Shown here: one piece after another, positions 62,887 to 64,000 of the stretch | Position numbering within the stretch: position 1 is the first letter of the stretch | Layout: each line of letters begins with the position of its first letter | NCBI RefSeq assembly: GCF_005047355.1 | Contig: NZ_SUMC01000003.1 | Span: forward strand, 266,506-330,505 | DNA: 64,000 bases | Direction: 5' to 3' | Source of the DNA: Actinacidiphila oryziradicis | GTDB lineage: Bacteria; Actinomycetota; Actinomycetes; Streptomycetales; Streptomycetaceae | Notes under the pieces: generated by a model | Seen by the model: the letters and a program-made list of their open reading frames with translations, nothing else | What the model was told of the DNA's origin: nothing | The model's database searches: none | Position numbers and translations under genes: made by a program

Positions 62887-63717
62887 ATGATCCACACCCG
62901 CCTGAAGGCGGCGCTGCTCAGCGCCCTGGCCGCCCTGGCCGGGCTGGCCGCCTGTACGGGGACGGGGACGGGCACCGACGCCGCCCCGGCGGCGCGCCGT
63001 TGGCAGCCGCAGCCCCGTACCGCCTGGCAGTGGCAGCTCAGCGGCAAGGTCAGCCTCGCGGCGGACGTTCCCGTATACGACATCGACGGCTTCGACAACA
63101 CCGCCGCTACCGTCGCCGCACTCCACCGGCGCGGCCGCAAGGCCATCTGCTACATCAGCGTCGGCGCCTGGGAGGACTTCCGCTCCGACGCAGCCGCCTT
63201 CCCCAAGAAGGTCCTGGGCCGGTCCAACGGCTGGGACGGCGAGCGCTGGCTGGACATCCGCCGTACCGCCATCCTCCGCCCGCTGATGGCCAAGCGGTTC
63301 GACATTTGCCGGACGAAAGGCTTCGATGCCGTCGAGCCCGACAACACCGACGGCTACCGCAATCGCACCGGCTTCAAGCTCACCGCCGCCGACCAGCTGA
63401 CCTTCAATCGTATGATCGCGAAGCTGGCCCATGACCGGGGCATGGCGGTCGGCCTCAAGAACGATCTCGACCAGATCCCGCAGCTCCTCGGCGACTTCGA
63501 CTTCGCCGTCAACGAGCAGTGCGCGGAGTTCGACGAATGCGCCCGGCTCAAGCCGTTCATCGCCGCCGGCAAGGCCGTCTTCCACGTTGAGTACAACCTG
63601 CCTCCAAGCCGCTTCTGCGCCCAATCGGGCCGGCTCGGCCTCAGCTCCATGGAGAAACGTCTCGAACTCGGCGCCTGGCGCGCCCCCTGCCCCACAGCCG
63701 TCGCACAGAACTCCTGA
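62887..63717 (+). CDS. GH114 endo-alpha-1,4-polygalactosaminidase-like lipoprotein
   Basis: 276 residues. Lipoprotein signal with lipobox LAAC (LLSALAALAGLAACTG). The GH114 TIM-barrel signatures follow: 'TAWQWQLSG', VPVYDIDGFDN, 'GRKAICYISVGAWEDFRSDA', GFDAVEPDNTDGYRN and 'GLKNDLDQIPQL'. GH114 enzymes cut galactosaminogalactan-type exopolysaccharide. ATG 62887 has GGTGAG upstream. Lone gene; may act on the same kind of surface polymer as the deacetylase homologue nearby. Confidence 0.92.
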   Translation: MIHTRLKAALLSALAALAGLAACTGTGTGTDAAPAARRWQPQPRTAWQWQLSGKVSLAADVPVYDIDGFDNTAATVAALHRRGRKAICYISVGAWEDFRSDAAAFPKKVLGRSNGWDGERWLDIRRTAILRPLMAKRFDICRTKGFDAVEPDNTDGYRNRTGFKLTAADQLTFNRMIAKLAHDRGMAVGLKNDLDQIPQLLGDFDFAVNEQCAEFDECARLKPFIAAGKAVFHVEYNLPPSRFCAQSGRLGLSSMEKRLELGAWRAPCPTAVAQNS

Positions 63718-63993
63718 CTCGCGCATGTAACGGCAGTCCCACGACAGCTCCGACCTGCCGCTGACCTGCCACAGGCCGGTCGCGCTGATCCCCGGGGCCC
63801 AGCCGTTTTCCGCCGGACGCGGCGCTGGATACGCGCTGTATCCCCGCGTCCCACGCTGGGGGCCCGGCCTCTAAGTGCGTTGTGGCAAAGGGAGTCCCTG
63901 TTCGATGAGCAGGGGCTTCTTCGTGTGCGGGGCATGATCGCGGAGAGGTAGGGGCAGGCAGCGGACGGCTTGTTGTTGACCGAGGAGGTTGAG
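63718..63993. other. Gap before the right edge
   Basis: No clear gene. A small hairpin GGATAC-N5-GTATCC lies near 63828-63844. The stretch from 63890 encodes LFDEQGLLRVRGMIAER in one frame before a stop, possibly a relic. Confidence 0.35.
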
Positions 63994-64000
63994 ATGCCGT
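63994..64000 (+). CDS. Probable gene start at the right edge
   Basis: ATG 63994 is preceded by GAGGAGG (63982-63988) at a five-base spacing, so a gene likely starts here. Only two codons (Met-Pro) are visible and nothing can be said about the product. Confidence 0.4.

Overview
The window is very GC-rich, with the third-position G/C bias, GTG/TTG starts, ATGA stop-start overlaps and domain families of a streptomycete. It most resembles a piece of a Streptomyces chromosome, with housekeeping-like operons at both ends and a scrambled accessory stretch in the middle. I saw no tRNA, rRNA or CRISPR array.

Left part (1-20 kb): a secreted beta-propeller protein; a MarR regulator coupled to a DHA2 efflux pump; an NmrA-type NAD(P)-binding protein; a very large secreted GH2 glycosidase with discoidin domains; a repeat-built membrane protein; a sugar-catabolism locus (Gfo/Idh/MocA dehydrogenase and TIM-barrel isomerase, divergent from a LacI regulator with a perfect 18-bp operator); a phosphopantetheinyl transferase coupled to a metallophosphoesterase; and a three-subunit molybdenum hydroxylase operon.

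Hydrogenase system: a minus-strand maturation operon hypA-B-F-C-D-E (20.2-26.6 kb) and a plus-strand structural operon (46.9-55.8 kb) with hypX, small and large subunits of a group 1h (high-affinity, actinobacterial) [NiFe]-hydrogenase, and seven tightly coupled accessory genes: a NifU-like scaffold, a CxxC protein, two small proteins, two conserved proteins of unknown role and a fused maturation protease. Together they would build and run an enzyme that oxidises trace hydrogen. HypA/B deliver nickel, HypC/D/E/F make the Fe(CN)2 part, HypX supplies CO from formyl-tetrahydrofolate, and the protease trims the large subunit.

Between the two halves lies about 20 kb of accessory DNA (26.8-46.5 kb). 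It is bounded on both sides by same-orientation copies of a Streptomyces-type intergenic repeat. It holds intact genes (CPBP protease, NarL-type two-component system, MFS pump, VOC/ABM/WYL locus, rhodanese, Lrp regulator, DoxX, XRE-DUF397 module, GNATs) among many broken ones: frameshifted MarR, truncated patatin, resolvase, IS3 and ISAs1 remnants, truncated DUF305, truncated DHA2 pump, TetR tail. Most striking is a 1,779-bp near-identical second copy of the hypF-hypB junction at 36.4-38.2 kb. Both copies carry the same nine-G run, which puts the hypF N-terminus out of frame.

Right part (56-64 kb): a second Gfo/Idh/MocA oxidoreductase, a Bcr/CflA-type drug pump, a small conserved protein with a serine beta-lactamase-like hydrolase, inverted repeats of a TAGGGCCTGTCCGG family, a lipoprotein beta-propeller coupled to a polysaccharide-deacetylase homologue with a degenerate active site, and a GH114 lipoprotein.
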